From JAXDBM01 sp963709485 (GTDB lineage Bacteria > Desulfobacterota > Syntrophia > Syntrophales > Fen-1087): a DNA stretch of 64,000 nt. The first letter of the stretch is position 1. Every line of letters begins with the position of its first letter. Under the pieces are notes generated by a model that worked only from the letters and a program-made list of their open reading frames with translations, did no database searches and was not told the origin of the DNA. Shown here piece by piece: positions 24,848 through 32,366 of this stretch. The DNA is taken from positions 558,001 to 622,000 of the forward strand of contig CAVPWE010000005.1 in NCBI GenBank assembly GCA_963709485.1, read 5' to 3'. The translations under genes and the position numbers were made by a program.

Positions 24848-25501
24848 TCATACATCTCTTTGATATATAAGGATATTCCTTTGTTCATCTGAAAAAGGGA
24901 CGGTGATGGCATGGCAGGCTTTGAAAACGAGGTTCGGGGTGGTGGCCGCGTCGGCCTCCTGCTGGTAATTCGGTCCTTTCATGGCAATCAGCCGGCCCTC
25001 CGGGGCCAAAAAATAAAGAGCCGTTTCGAGCAGTTCCGGCAGTTTGAAAGCGGCGCGGGATATGACTGTATCGAAAGCCCGGCAGAGCGACGCATCATGC
25101 ATTGCCGCCTCGGTGCGGGCATGGATCACCCGCGCCCGGGAAAACTGCAGGCGGCGGATCATGTGCTTGAGGAAGGATGCTTTTTTCCGGGACGCCTCCA
25201 GCAGTGCAATGTGCAGGGAAGGGAGGGCAATTTTTATCGGGATGCCCGGTAATCCCCCTCCGGAACCGATGTCGAGAAGACGGCCCTCGGGGTGGGAAAT
25301 GAACGGGACAGGGGTCAGCGAGTCGATGAAATGCCGGATGACGATATCCATGCGGGAATCTGTGCCGATCAGATTCATCTTCCTGTTCCAGAAGATCAAA
25401 TCGTCGCAATAGACGCCGAAGAGGTGAACCTCGCGGTCCGTCAGAGACACCTGCAGGGTCCGGGCCGCATCGTGAAGCATATCGCATAAACTCTGATCCA
25501 T
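24848..25501 (-). CDS. rsmG: 16S rRNA (guanine527-N7)-methyltransferase RsmG
   Basis: A 217-residue SAM-dependent methyltransferase that modifies G527 of 16S rRNA. Motif I reads LLDIGSGGGLPGIPIKIA. The N-terminal FWNRKMNLIGTDSRMDIVIRHFIDSL and the later FDTVISRAAFKLPELLE are typical of RsmG/GidB. Length is normal. In many bacteria rsmG precedes parAB, usually after mnmE-mnmG; those genes are absent here and the divergent TrmJ-like gene lies beyond. Confidence 0.95.
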   Translation of the reverse strand: MDQSLCDMLHDAARTLQVSLTDREVHLFGVYCDDLIFWNRKMNLIGTDSRMDIVIRHFIDSLTPVPFISHPEGRLLDIGSGGGLPGIPIKIALPSLHIALLEASRKKASFLKHMIRRLQFSRARVIHARTEAAMHDASLCRAFDTVISRAAFKLPELLETALYFLAPEGRLIAMKGPNYQQEADAATTPNLVFKACHAITVPFSDEQRNILIYQRDV

Positions 25502-25627
25502 GTTCCGAAACTCAAGGATGGCGATTGAACAATTAAAAAAGTGAAGGGTTCACTGTTTTATGATAAAGCGTGAAAACATTTCAGGACTTTTCGCCAAAGG
25601 CAAGGGAGAGGGGAGTACGCGTAAGCG

Positions 25628-26383
25628 GTGCAGCCGAAGGTGAACGCGGAAAACATCACCATTATTCTGAAGGGGCCGAAATATGCGGGCAATGTCGGTT
25701 CCGTGGCGAGATGCGCCAAGAACATGGGGATTGACCGTCTTGTGGTTGTAGGCGCCAAAGTACTGCCGGCAGAGGACATGAAACTGATGTCCACCCATGC
25801 TGCGGCGGATCTGGTCGAAGAAATCCGGTACCATGAGAGTCTCGAGAAGATCCTGGGTGAATTTGAATTCATCGTGGGGACGACATCCAGGCTGGGCTCG
25901 GTGCGGGGCCCGGTGATTTCCCCCCGGCAAATGGCGGAAACGCTGCTTGATATTTCACAGCACAACCGCGTGGCCCTGCTGTTCGGGCCGGAGGACCGGG
26001 GACTTTCCAATGAAGACCTGCGCCACTGTCAGGCCCTGGTGACGATTCCCACGGCGGCGCCCTTCAAATCGATCAACCTGTCGCATGCCGTCATGATTCT
26101 TTGCTACGAACTGTTGGCCATCTCCAGGGAGTCCGCGGATTCATTCACGCCCCGGTTGGCCACCGCGGCCGAAGCGGCGGGGATGTACCGGCAGATCCAG
26201 GCGCTTCTGGCAAGGATCGGTTTTCTCAACCCGCAAAACCCCGCTTACTGGATGGTGCATATCCGCCGCTTTTTCGCAAGGACAAAACTGCAGGCAAAGG
26301 ACGTCAAGATCATCCGGGGATTCTGCCGCCAACTGGACTGGTACATGGACGGAAACGGAAATCCGCGGGAAGACCGGCGTTAG
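25628..26383 (+). CDS. TrmH-family (TrmJ-like) RNA 2'-O-methyltransferase
   Basis: The 251-residue SpoU-fold enzyme is predicted to methylate tRNA at position 32. SPOUT motifs are present: ITIILKGPKYAGNVGSVARCAKNMG with the conserved Asn and Arg, VALLFGPEDRGLSNEDL, and IPTAAPFKSINLSHAVMI. The C-terminal helical extension of about 90 residues matches TrmJ. It has a GTG start. It is divergent from rsmG across about 125 bases. The exact target nucleotide cannot be read from sequence. Confidence 0.9.
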   Translation: MQPKVNAENITIILKGPKYAGNVGSVARCAKNMGIDRLVVVGAKVLPAEDMKLMSTHAAADLVEEIRYHESLEKILGEFEFIVGTTSRLGSVRGPVISPRQMAETLLDISQHNRVALLFGPEDRGLSNEDLRHCQALVTIPTAAPFKSINLSHAVMILCYELLAISRESADSFTPRLATAAEAAGMYRQIQALLARIGFLNPQNPAYWMVHIRRFFARTKLQAKDVKIIRGFCRQLDWYMDGNGNPREDRR

Positions 26384-26399
26384 GGTGCCGGCGCTCTGC

Positions 26400-26597
26400 T
26401 CAGGTGTCCTTGGTGGAGACCTTGACCAGAATGCTCCGGCAGCACTCGCCGTTCTTGATCACAAAACAGTCCGGCTTTTCGAGCAGCTGATACTGCCCGT
26501 TCGCTTCAATGATCAGATCGTCCTTCGTCAGCTTTCCATCTTTCGAGACCAGCATCATCCGGCCGATGGGAATGCCGCTTTCCTTCAGTACTGCCAT
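26400..26597 (-). CDS. Small conserved-looking hypothetical protein
   Basis: 65 residues, predicted cytoplasmic, with a compact alternating beta pattern: VLKESGIPIGRMMLVSKDG, then QYQLLEKPDCFVIKNGECCRSILVKV. Two adjacent cysteines (ECC) are notable. A perfect AGGAGGT lies seven bases before the ATG, supporting translation. It follows the DUF2284-like gene on the same strand after about 35 bases. I do not recognise the family. Confidence 0.65.
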   Translation of the reverse strand: MAVLKESGIPIGRMMLVSKDGKLTKDDLIIEANGQYQLLEKPDCFVIKNGECCRSILVKVSTKDT

Positions 26598-26633
26598 GAC
26601 AGACCTCCTGTTAAAATGACTTTCAGCGCCGGC

Positions 26634-27248
26634 TCAGATTAAAACCACCCCTGTCCAGGTGACGCATTCGGCAATGGGGAATCCCATCGGCAGGCTTGCC
26701 TTTTCCGCTGTGGCCACGACGTCAATGCCCATGGCTTCCATGGAGGGGCGGGCTTTGAAGGGAAAGCGGCAGGCTTGACCGGCCTCGACTGCGACGCACG
26801 TTTCACAGAGACGGCAGCACCCCCCGATCAGGCCGGTTGCAAATCGGAATCCTTTTTCAAAGGCCCGCTTTTCCGCAAGATTGACCAGATCGTGGAGTTT
26901 TCCGGCCGCTGCGAAAACCCCTGCCGACGGGCGGTCTGCTGGATTTTGGTCCAGCGGTGCGGATACCTGGATGAGCAAAGCCCTGGAGAAGCGGGAAAGG
27001 GCCTCGCGGAACGAGGCCACAGACGGCACGTGGGGCGGGCACATGAGATTTTTGCCGAAGCTGTCGCAGCGGGGAATCTGGCATTTCAGGCGTACCCGCT
27101 CGTCGATGACGATGTCGTCGACATCGATCAGTTTGATTGCACAGGCGCCCCCCGCCAGCAGCGCTTGCCCGATCTCCGTCAGCGCCTTGCCGGTCCGACC
27201 GCGCTGATTCTCGGATTTCCGGTGAATCTTTCCGGGCCCGGTTTTCAT
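26634..27248 (-). CDS. DUF2284-like predicted metal-binding protein
   Basis: 204 residues. The conserved pattern is CQIPRCDSFGKNLMCPPHVPSVASFREAL near residues 55-85 and a later CCRLCETCVAVEAGQACRFP, about nine cysteines in all. The end has SMEAMGIDVVATAEKASLP. This is the DUF2284 arrangement, thought to bind metals or Fe-S and often found beside corrinoid and methyltransferase genes. The ATG lies 14 bases after the adenosyltransferase stop, implying one transcript. A role in corrinoid reduction is possible but unproven. Confidence 0.82.
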   Translation of the reverse strand: MKTGPGKIHRKSENQRGRTGKALTEIGQALLAGGACAIKLIDVDDIVIDERVRLKCQIPRCDSFGKNLMCPPHVPSVASFREALSRFSRALLIQVSAPLDQNPADRPSAGVFAAAGKLHDLVNLAEKRAFEKGFRFATGLIGGCCRLCETCVAVEAGQACRFPFKARPSMEAMGIDVVATAEKASLPMGFPIAECVTWTGVVLI

Positions 27249-27261
27249 AGATTGACGATCC

Positions 27262-27819
27262 TTAAAACTCGATGCCGGCCCGTTCCTTGACCCCCTGTGC
27301 GTAGTGATGCTTGATTTCACGGACCTCGCTTACCATGTCGGCCAGTTCAATCACTTCCGCCGGGGCATATCGTCCGGTCAGGATCAGGTCCGCTTCCGCC
27401 GGTTTCGTCCGGATCATCTCGAGCACCTCTTCCAGCGGGATCAGTTTGAAATCCAGCGCCACGTTGATCTCATCGAGAATGATCATCGCGTATTCCCCCG
27501 AGGTCAAGGCCCGTTTTGCGAGGCTCAAACCCTGGCGGGCCAGTTCGATGTCCACGGGCGCCGGGTTGTTTTTCATGACAAAGCTGTCCAGCCCGCATTG
27601 AACCGCTGTCAGGTGACCGTCCAGGTATTTTTCCGCCGCCAGGACCTCTCCGTACTTTTTCCCCTTCATGAATTGTACGATCAGGACCTTGTGGCCGTGA
27701 CCGATCAGCCGCAGGGCCTGACCGATCGCGGCAGTGGTCTTGCCCTTTCCGTCTCCCGTGTAAACGAGTACGAGGCCCCGGTTGAAGCGGGCCATTGTTT
27801 CCGCAATCGGGCTGTCCAT
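27262..27819 (-). CDS. cobO: Cob(I)alamin adenosyltransferase, CobO/BtuR type
   Basis: The 185-residue enzyme transfers the adenosyl group of ATP to cobalt(I) corrinoids, making adenosylcobalamin. The P-loop is GDGKGKTTAAIGQALR near residue 22. Family landmarks VLIVQFMKGKKYGE, MIILDEINVALDF and LILTGRYAP follow. Length matches CobO/CobA. It lies downstream of the mutase operon but is separated from it by a bidirectional terminator. It plausibly supplies adenosylcobalamin to the mutase encoded upstream. Confidence 0.95.
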   Translation of the reverse strand: MDSPIAETMARFNRGLVLVYTGDGKGKTTAAIGQALRLIGHGHKVLIVQFMKGKKYGEVLAAEKYLDGHLTAVQCGLDSFVMKNNPAPVDIELARQGLSLAKRALTSGEYAMIILDEINVALDFKLIPLEEVLEMIRTKPAEADLILTGRYAPAEVIELADMVSEVREIKHHYAQGVKERAGIEF

Positions 27820-27832
27820 GAACGTTTCTCCT

Positions 27833-27876
27833 AAAAAAAGCCCGGGCCGCCGCTGTTGCGGTCCTCCCGGGCTTTT
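27833..27876 (-). terminator. Bidirectional intrinsic terminator after the mutase operon
   Basis: AAAAGCCCGGG and CCCGGGCTTTT form an 11-bp stem around a 19-base loop, with T-runs on both strands. On the minus strand it follows the MeaB gene and precedes the adenosyltransferase gene. Confidence 0.85.
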
Positions 27877-27905
27877 GTCGTTTTTGAACCGGCAATGCCT
27901 ATCAG

Positions 27906-28880
27906 CTATAAGCTGGCCTTCAGAAATCGATGGGCGACCTCTTCCGCCTGCGTATAGGGGTCCGTTTCTTTTTTAATCAATTTTACAACCATTTTTTCCA
28001 GCTCGCCGTTGGCCACCAGGGCTGCCAGTACCGGTTCCAGCACGGCATTCCGGATTGCCTCGTTGAGCTCCACGACCGCTTTCCGCCGGACCCGACTGCC
28101 CAGCAGGTCGTTTTTAACCAGATGCTTGTAGTGGTCTTCGATCGTCTGGGACATTTCCTCCAGGCTTTTCACAAAACCCACCGGCTCAAAGGCGTTGTCG
28201 CATTTGAGAATCGGCGGCCGCCAGCCGGCCGGGAAGGTGGAAGGCGGCGCCATATCCAGCATGGCCATCAGCTCCCGCCTCAGCTTCGACGAGCCTTCGC
28301 GGTCCGCCTTGTTGATGACGAAGATGTCGGCGATCTCCATGATTCCTGCCTTGATCGCCTGGATCTCATCGCCCATGCCGGGGATCAGGACCACGATCAC
28401 CGTATGGGAATGGTTGATGATGTCCACTTCCTGCTGACCGGTCCCGACGGTTTCCACCAGGATAATGTCTTTCCCCATGACATCCATGATGTGGATGGCA
28501 TCCCCCACGGCCTTGGCCAGCCCCCCCAGGGCGCCGCGGGTCGCGAGGCTCCGGACGAAAACCCCCGGGTCCTCGGCATGGCGCTGCATGCGGATCCGGT
28601 CGCCGAGAATGGCGCCGCCCGTGAAAGGACTGGTGGGGTCTACGGCCAGCACTCCCACGGTCTTTTCTTTCTTCCGGAAGGACTCCACCAGGCCGTCCAC
28701 CAGCGTGCTTTTTCCCGCACCGGGCGACCCCGTAATACCGATCACGTGCGAATGCCCCGTCAGCGGGAAAAGATGCTTGATGGTGGAACGGGCCTCGTCG
28801 CTTCCGCCGTCTTCCAGATTGCGGATCAGCCGGGATGCCGTTCGGACGTCTCCTGATTTGATTTTCTTGACTTTTTCCAT
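27906..28880 (-). CDS. meaB: MeaB/ArgK-type GTPase chaperone of a B12-dependent mutase
   Basis: The 324-residue G3E-family GTPase gates adenosylcobalamin loading and protects the mutase from inactivation. The P-loop is GITGSPGAGKSTLVDGL near residue 48. ETVGTGQQEVDI is the switch region, and the base-specificity motif is NKADREGS. The C-terminal dimerisation arm is complete. The ATG at MEKVKK has GGAG six bases upstream. It is the last gene of the mutase operon, 13 bases after the B12-binding subunit, matching the layout of split mutases such as HCM and ICM. Confidence 0.94.
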   Translation of the reverse strand: MEKVKKIKSGDVRTASRLIRNLEDGGSDEARSTIKHLFPLTGHSHVIGITGSPGAGKSTLVDGLVESFRKKEKTVGVLAVDPTSPFTGGAILGDRIRMQRHAEDPGVFVRSLATRGALGGLAKAVGDAIHIMDVMGKDIILVETVGTGQQEVDIINHSHTVIVVLIPGMGDEIQAIKAGIMEIADIFVINKADREGSSKLRRELMAMLDMAPPSTFPAGWRPPILKCDNAFEPVGFVKSLEEMSQTIEDHYKHLVKNDLLGSRVRRKAVVELNEAIRNAVLEPVLAALVANGELEKMVVKLIKKETDPYTQAEEVAHRFLKASL

Positions 28881-28893
28881 TATGTTCTCCAAC

Positions 28894-29298
28894 TCATGCC
28901 CTCGGTTTCACATTTTTGTTGAACCAGTCCACGATGCTGTCGAGGGTCGCGCCGGGAACAAAGATGGCTTTGAGGCCGGCGTCGTAGAGCAGTTTAAAAT
29001 CCTGCTCGGGAATAATGCCGCCGCCGACGACCGTGATGTCTTCGGCCCCCTGTTCCTTCAACAGTTTGGCAACGGCGGGGAACAAATAACGGTGGGCGCC
29101 GGAGAGGCAGCTCAACCCCACCACATCCACGTCTTCCTGAATCGCCGAAGAGGCGATCTGCTCGGGCGTCTGGTGACAACCCGTATAAATCACTTCAAAG
29201 CCCGCATCGCGGAAACACCGGGACAGCACCCGGGCTCCCCGATCATGACCATCCAGTCCCGGTTTCGCAACCATCACACGAAGTTTTTTTTCTGCCAT
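28894..29298 (-). CDS. B12-binding small subunit of acyl-CoA mutase
   Basis: The 134-residue cobalamin-binding domain holds the lower axial His in KPGLDGHDRGARVLSR (the DxHxxG motif). GLSCLSGAHRYLFP and VVGGGIIPEQDFKLL complete the Rossmann B12 site. It pairs with the separate large subunit to form a mutase; in classical MCM both are one polypeptide. GAGGAGG lies about ten bases before the ATG. Small subunits do not reveal the substrate, so the mutase type must be judged from the large subunit. Confidence 0.94.
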   Translation of the reverse strand: MAEKKLRVMVAKPGLDGHDRGARVLSRCFRDAGFEVIYTGCHQTPEQIASSAIQEDVDVVGLSCLSGAHRYLFPAVAKLLKEQGAEDITVVGGGIIPEQDFKLLYDAGLKAIFVPGATLDSIVDWFNKNVKPRA

Positions 29299-29326
29299 TT
29301 TCAATATTCCTCCTCAGTTCATTCTC

Positions 29327-31009
29327 TTAGTAGAGTCCCGGGTCGCGGTATTCACCGTAGACCTCGCGATAGACGTCGCAGATCTCCTGGACGCTGGCCA
29401 GGCTTTTCACCGCATCGATGCAGTAGGGCATGACGTTGTCGCCCTTCTTGCAGGCGCTCTTGATGTCGTCGAGGGCTTTTTTGACGGCCTTGTTGTCCCG
29501 CTTCCGGCGGACAGCCTGAAGCCGTTCGATCTGCTGGGTCTCCACGGAATCGTCGATCTCCACCAGAGGAATGGGGGTGACTTCATCGGAGACATATTTG
29601 TTGATGCCGATCATGATCTTTTCTGCCGCGTCGATCTGTCGCTGGTACAGATAGGAGGCATCGGAGATTTCAAGCTGGGGGAATCCCTTTTCAATGGCCG
29701 CCACCATGCCGCCCATCTCGTCGATCTTGTGGATATAATCCCAGGCCTTTTCCTCCATTTCATTGGTCAGGGCTTCTACAAAGTAGGAGCCGGCCAACGG
29801 ATCGATCGTGTTGGCCGCACCCGTTTCCTCGGCGATGATCTGCTGGGTCCGCAGCGCAATCTGGACCGCATGGTCCGAGGGCAGGCAGAGGACTTCGTCA
29901 AGTGAATTGGTATGCAGGGACTGGGTCCCGCCGAGCACGGCCGCCAGGGCTTCCGTAGCCGTCCGGACGACGTTGTTGTAGGGCTGCTGCGCTGTGAGCG
30001 AGCATCCGGCCGTCTGGGTGTGGAAGCGCATCCACCAGGAACGCGGATCCTTGGCCTTGTAGCGGTCCCGCATCGCCTTGGCCCAGATCCGGCGGGCCGC
30101 GCGCAGCTTGGCGATCTCTTCGAAAAAGTCAATATGGGAATTGAAGAAGAAAGACAACCGGGGGGCGAACTCATCGACTTCGAGTCCCTTGCGGCGGATG
30201 ACGTCTTCCACATACTCCATCCCGTCGCGGAGCGTAAAGGCCAGTTCCTGAACGGCCGTGGAACCGGCTTCCCGGATGTGATATCCGCTGATGCTGATCG
30301 TGTTCCAGCGGGGGACATGCTTGGCCCCGAACTCCACCGTATCGCTGATCAGTTTCACCGAGGGGTCGGGCGGGCACATGAGCGTCTTCTGGGCGATAAA
30401 TTCCTTGAGCATGTCATTCTGGATGGTCCCGCCGATTTTGGAAAGCGGGATGCCCCGGATGTCCGCGGCGGCGCAGTACATGGCCCAAAGGGCGGTCGCC
30501 GGGGGATTGATGGTCATGGATGTGGTGACCTTGTCCATGGGGATTCCATCGGTGAGTTGCATGAAATCTTCCAGGGTGTCGATGGCCACGCCGCACTTGC
30601 CGCATTCACCCCGTGCTTTCGGGGAGTCCGTATCATATCCCATGAGTGTCGGGAAATCGAAGGCGGTGCTGAGCCCGGTCTGGCCCTCCTTCAGGAGTAG
30701 ATGCCAGCGGGTGTTGGTGGTCTTGGCGTCGCCCATCCCGGAGAACATTCGGAAGGTCCAATATTTGCCCCGATAACCGGTCGGCTGGTTTCCACGGATA
30801 AAAGGAAACTGATTCGGATAGCCGATATCCTTGGCAAAATCCATGTCCTTGATGTCTTCCGGCGTGTAGAGTCGTTTGATTTCGAGATCGGAGACGGTTG
30901 ACCAGCGGGATTTCTGATCAGCCGACTTGGCTACGACCTTCTTGACCTCGTCTTCCCATTTTCTCCGCATTTCGCTGGAACTGTCCAGCACTTCCTTGGC
31001 AAAATACAT
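29327..31009 (-). CDS. Adenosylcobalamin-dependent acyl-CoA mutase, large subunit (isobutyryl-CoA-mutase-like residues)
   Basis: The 560-residue TIM-barrel subunit belongs to the methylmalonyl-CoA mutase superfamily: TGLSTAFDFPTLMGYDTDSP, GGTIQNDMLKEF, ISISGYHIREAG with the catalytic Tyr-His pair, RFHTQTAGCSLTAQQPYNNVVR and LGGTQSLHTNSLDE. Residue 89 is Phe (FRMFSGMG) where MCM has Tyr, and residue 207 is Gln (KEFIAQK) where MCM has Arg. These two changes are known for isobutyryl-CoA mutase. Most pipelines would call it methylmalonyl-CoA mutase. The ATG is preceded by AAGGAGG with nine-base spacing. It heads the operon with the B12 subunit and MeaB. Confidence 0.92.
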   Translation of the reverse strand: MYFAKEVLDSSSEMRRKWEDEVKKVVAKSADQKSRWSTVSDLEIKRLYTPEDIKDMDFAKDIGYPNQFPFIRGNQPTGYRGKYWTFRMFSGMGDAKTTNTRWHLLLKEGQTGLSTAFDFPTLMGYDTDSPKARGECGKCGVAIDTLEDFMQLTDGIPMDKVTTSMTINPPATALWAMYCAAADIRGIPLSKIGGTIQNDMLKEFIAQKTLMCPPDPSVKLISDTVEFGAKHVPRWNTISISGYHIREAGSTAVQELAFTLRDGMEYVEDVIRRKGLEVDEFAPRLSFFFNSHIDFFEEIAKLRAARRIWAKAMRDRYKAKDPRSWWMRFHTQTAGCSLTAQQPYNNVVRTATEALAAVLGGTQSLHTNSLDEVLCLPSDHAVQIALRTQQIIAEETGAANTIDPLAGSYFVEALTNEMEEKAWDYIHKIDEMGGMVAAIEKGFPQLEISDASYLYQRQIDAAEKIMIGINKYVSDEVTPIPLVEIDDSVETQQIERLQAVRRKRDNKAVKKALDDIKSACKKGDNVMPYCIDAVKSLASVQEICDVYREVYGEYRDPGLY

Positions 31010-31414
31010 ACGTTCCACCCTCCTTTTGTTAAGTCTTTTGTCTTATGAGACCATAAATAATTTCCTGCCTTTCCGAGCCATTCTATTTCTTGCTTGACCA
31101 TCAGCGGATTATATGAGAAGTATCCCGGACCCACCTGATCAAAATAGAAGCCAACATGGAAATTTTGATGTATCAGTCGTACAATAACAGGAGCGTGACC
31201 ATGCTTGCAGCGGCGGTCCTCGGACGCGCTGTTGCTGGATATGATCTTAATTGCCGCTTATTCTGATATTACGGAACAGGCGCTTTGTCAAGGTAAAACA
31301 TCAAACAAACCACCATCAACGGCGCTGTGCAAGACCGATCATACCGGAATGTCGGACCGGCCGGCAAACCGGGGGAGAATCGGTTTTTTAACTACATGAA
31401 AAGGAGGGTTTCAT
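31010..31414. other. Divergent intergenic region between the mutase operon and the DUF6125-like gene
   Basis: About 400 bases without a convincing gene. On the minus strand a TATAAT lies at 31108-31113, about 95 bases before the mutase ATG, but with no good -35. No riboswitch fold or B12 box is visible, unlike the btu locus. Confidence 0.5.
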
Positions 31415-32179
31415 ATGGGTGCGGAGGGGTCGAGTGCAATGTTGAATGTTGAAAAACCGGAGGACTTGAGTCACGAGGATTTGGCCCGATTTGCGTTGGA
31501 CATGTTTCACAGGGTCATCGTCCATTACACCCTCTGGTTTACCGAGGTGGAGCATCAGTTCGGCGTTCCGAAAGCTCTGGAGATCATGAAGGTCGCGAAG
31601 AAAAACAGCTACAACATCCAGATGAACCGTTTCGCCAAGGTGATGGGTTTCGAAATGAAGGACGGCATACCCAAACCGCTTCTGGACATGCCGAAGGAAG
31701 GCTTGATCAATCTGATCAACAACATCGGCGTGAACTGGCTGGCCAACGACGGTGTCTGGTTCCAGGCCGTCGAGAACACCCGGGACATGTATGACGCCAA
31801 GCGGTGCAACGATTCCTGCTGGACGCGCTTCGCCCCCTTCGAGGCCTGGTCGATCAAGCAGTTCCTGGGACTTCCGGAGCAGGCGGGCATCGAAGGGTTG
31901 AAGAAGGCGCTTCGGTTTCGAATGTATGCCCGGATCAACGTCCAGTCGATTGTCGATGAAGGCCCCAACACGATTGTCTTTCAGATGAACGACTGCCGCG
32001 TCCAGTCGGCCCGGAAGCGTCAGGGGCTGGAAGACTACCCCTGCAAATCGGCCGGTCTGGTGGAATACCGGCATTTCGGAGAAACCATCGACAGCCGGAT
32101 TCGCTGTGAATGCGTCGGCTGTCCGCCCGACACGCACCCGGAGGAATGGTTCTGCGCCTGGCGCTTCAGCATTTCCTGA
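31415..32179 (+). CDS. DUF6125-like conserved cytosolic protein
   Basis: A 254-residue soluble protein. It begins with a helical region (LARFALDMFHRVIVHYTLWFTEVEHQFG) and ends with a beta region carrying a conserved-looking cysteine set: MNDCRVQSARKRQG, DYPCKSAGLVEY, and IRCECVGCPPDTHPEEWFCAWRF. I recall this arrangement from DUF6125-type proteins of syntrophic Deltaproteobacteria, whose function is not known. The cysteines could bind a metal or heme. AAAGGAGG precedes the ATG. It is divergent from the mutase operon, which may share control with it. Confidence 0.75.
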   Translation: MGAEGSSAMLNVEKPEDLSHEDLARFALDMFHRVIVHYTLWFTEVEHQFGVPKALEIMKVAKKNSYNIQMNRFAKVMGFEMKDGIPKPLLDMPKEGLINLINNIGVNWLANDGVWFQAVENTRDMYDAKRCNDSCWTRFAPFEAWSIKQFLGLPEQAGIEGLKKALRFRMYARINVQSIVDEGPNTIVFQMNDCRVQSARKRQGLEDYPCKSAGLVEYRHFGETIDSRIRCECVGCPPDTHPEEWFCAWRFSIS

Positions 32180-32366
32180 ATGCCCCGGCAGGAATCGAGC
32201 GCATGGGGTTCGCCCCTTTGAGGAGCCCGTGCGCTTTTCCTTATGTTGAAGGTGCTTGAAACAAGGATTGTCCGCGTCTGCAAAGCTTTCATTCGCCGCT
32301 CGCGATCCATTTTTCAGCCATTATGGGAATCTCGGATTGTCGTTTGATTATAAGGGAGACAGGTCC

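Noticed and set aside
15279..25501. parS site for the ParB encoded here
   Set aside because: I looked for TGTTTCACGTGAAACA-like 16-mers in and around the block and found none close enough to claim.
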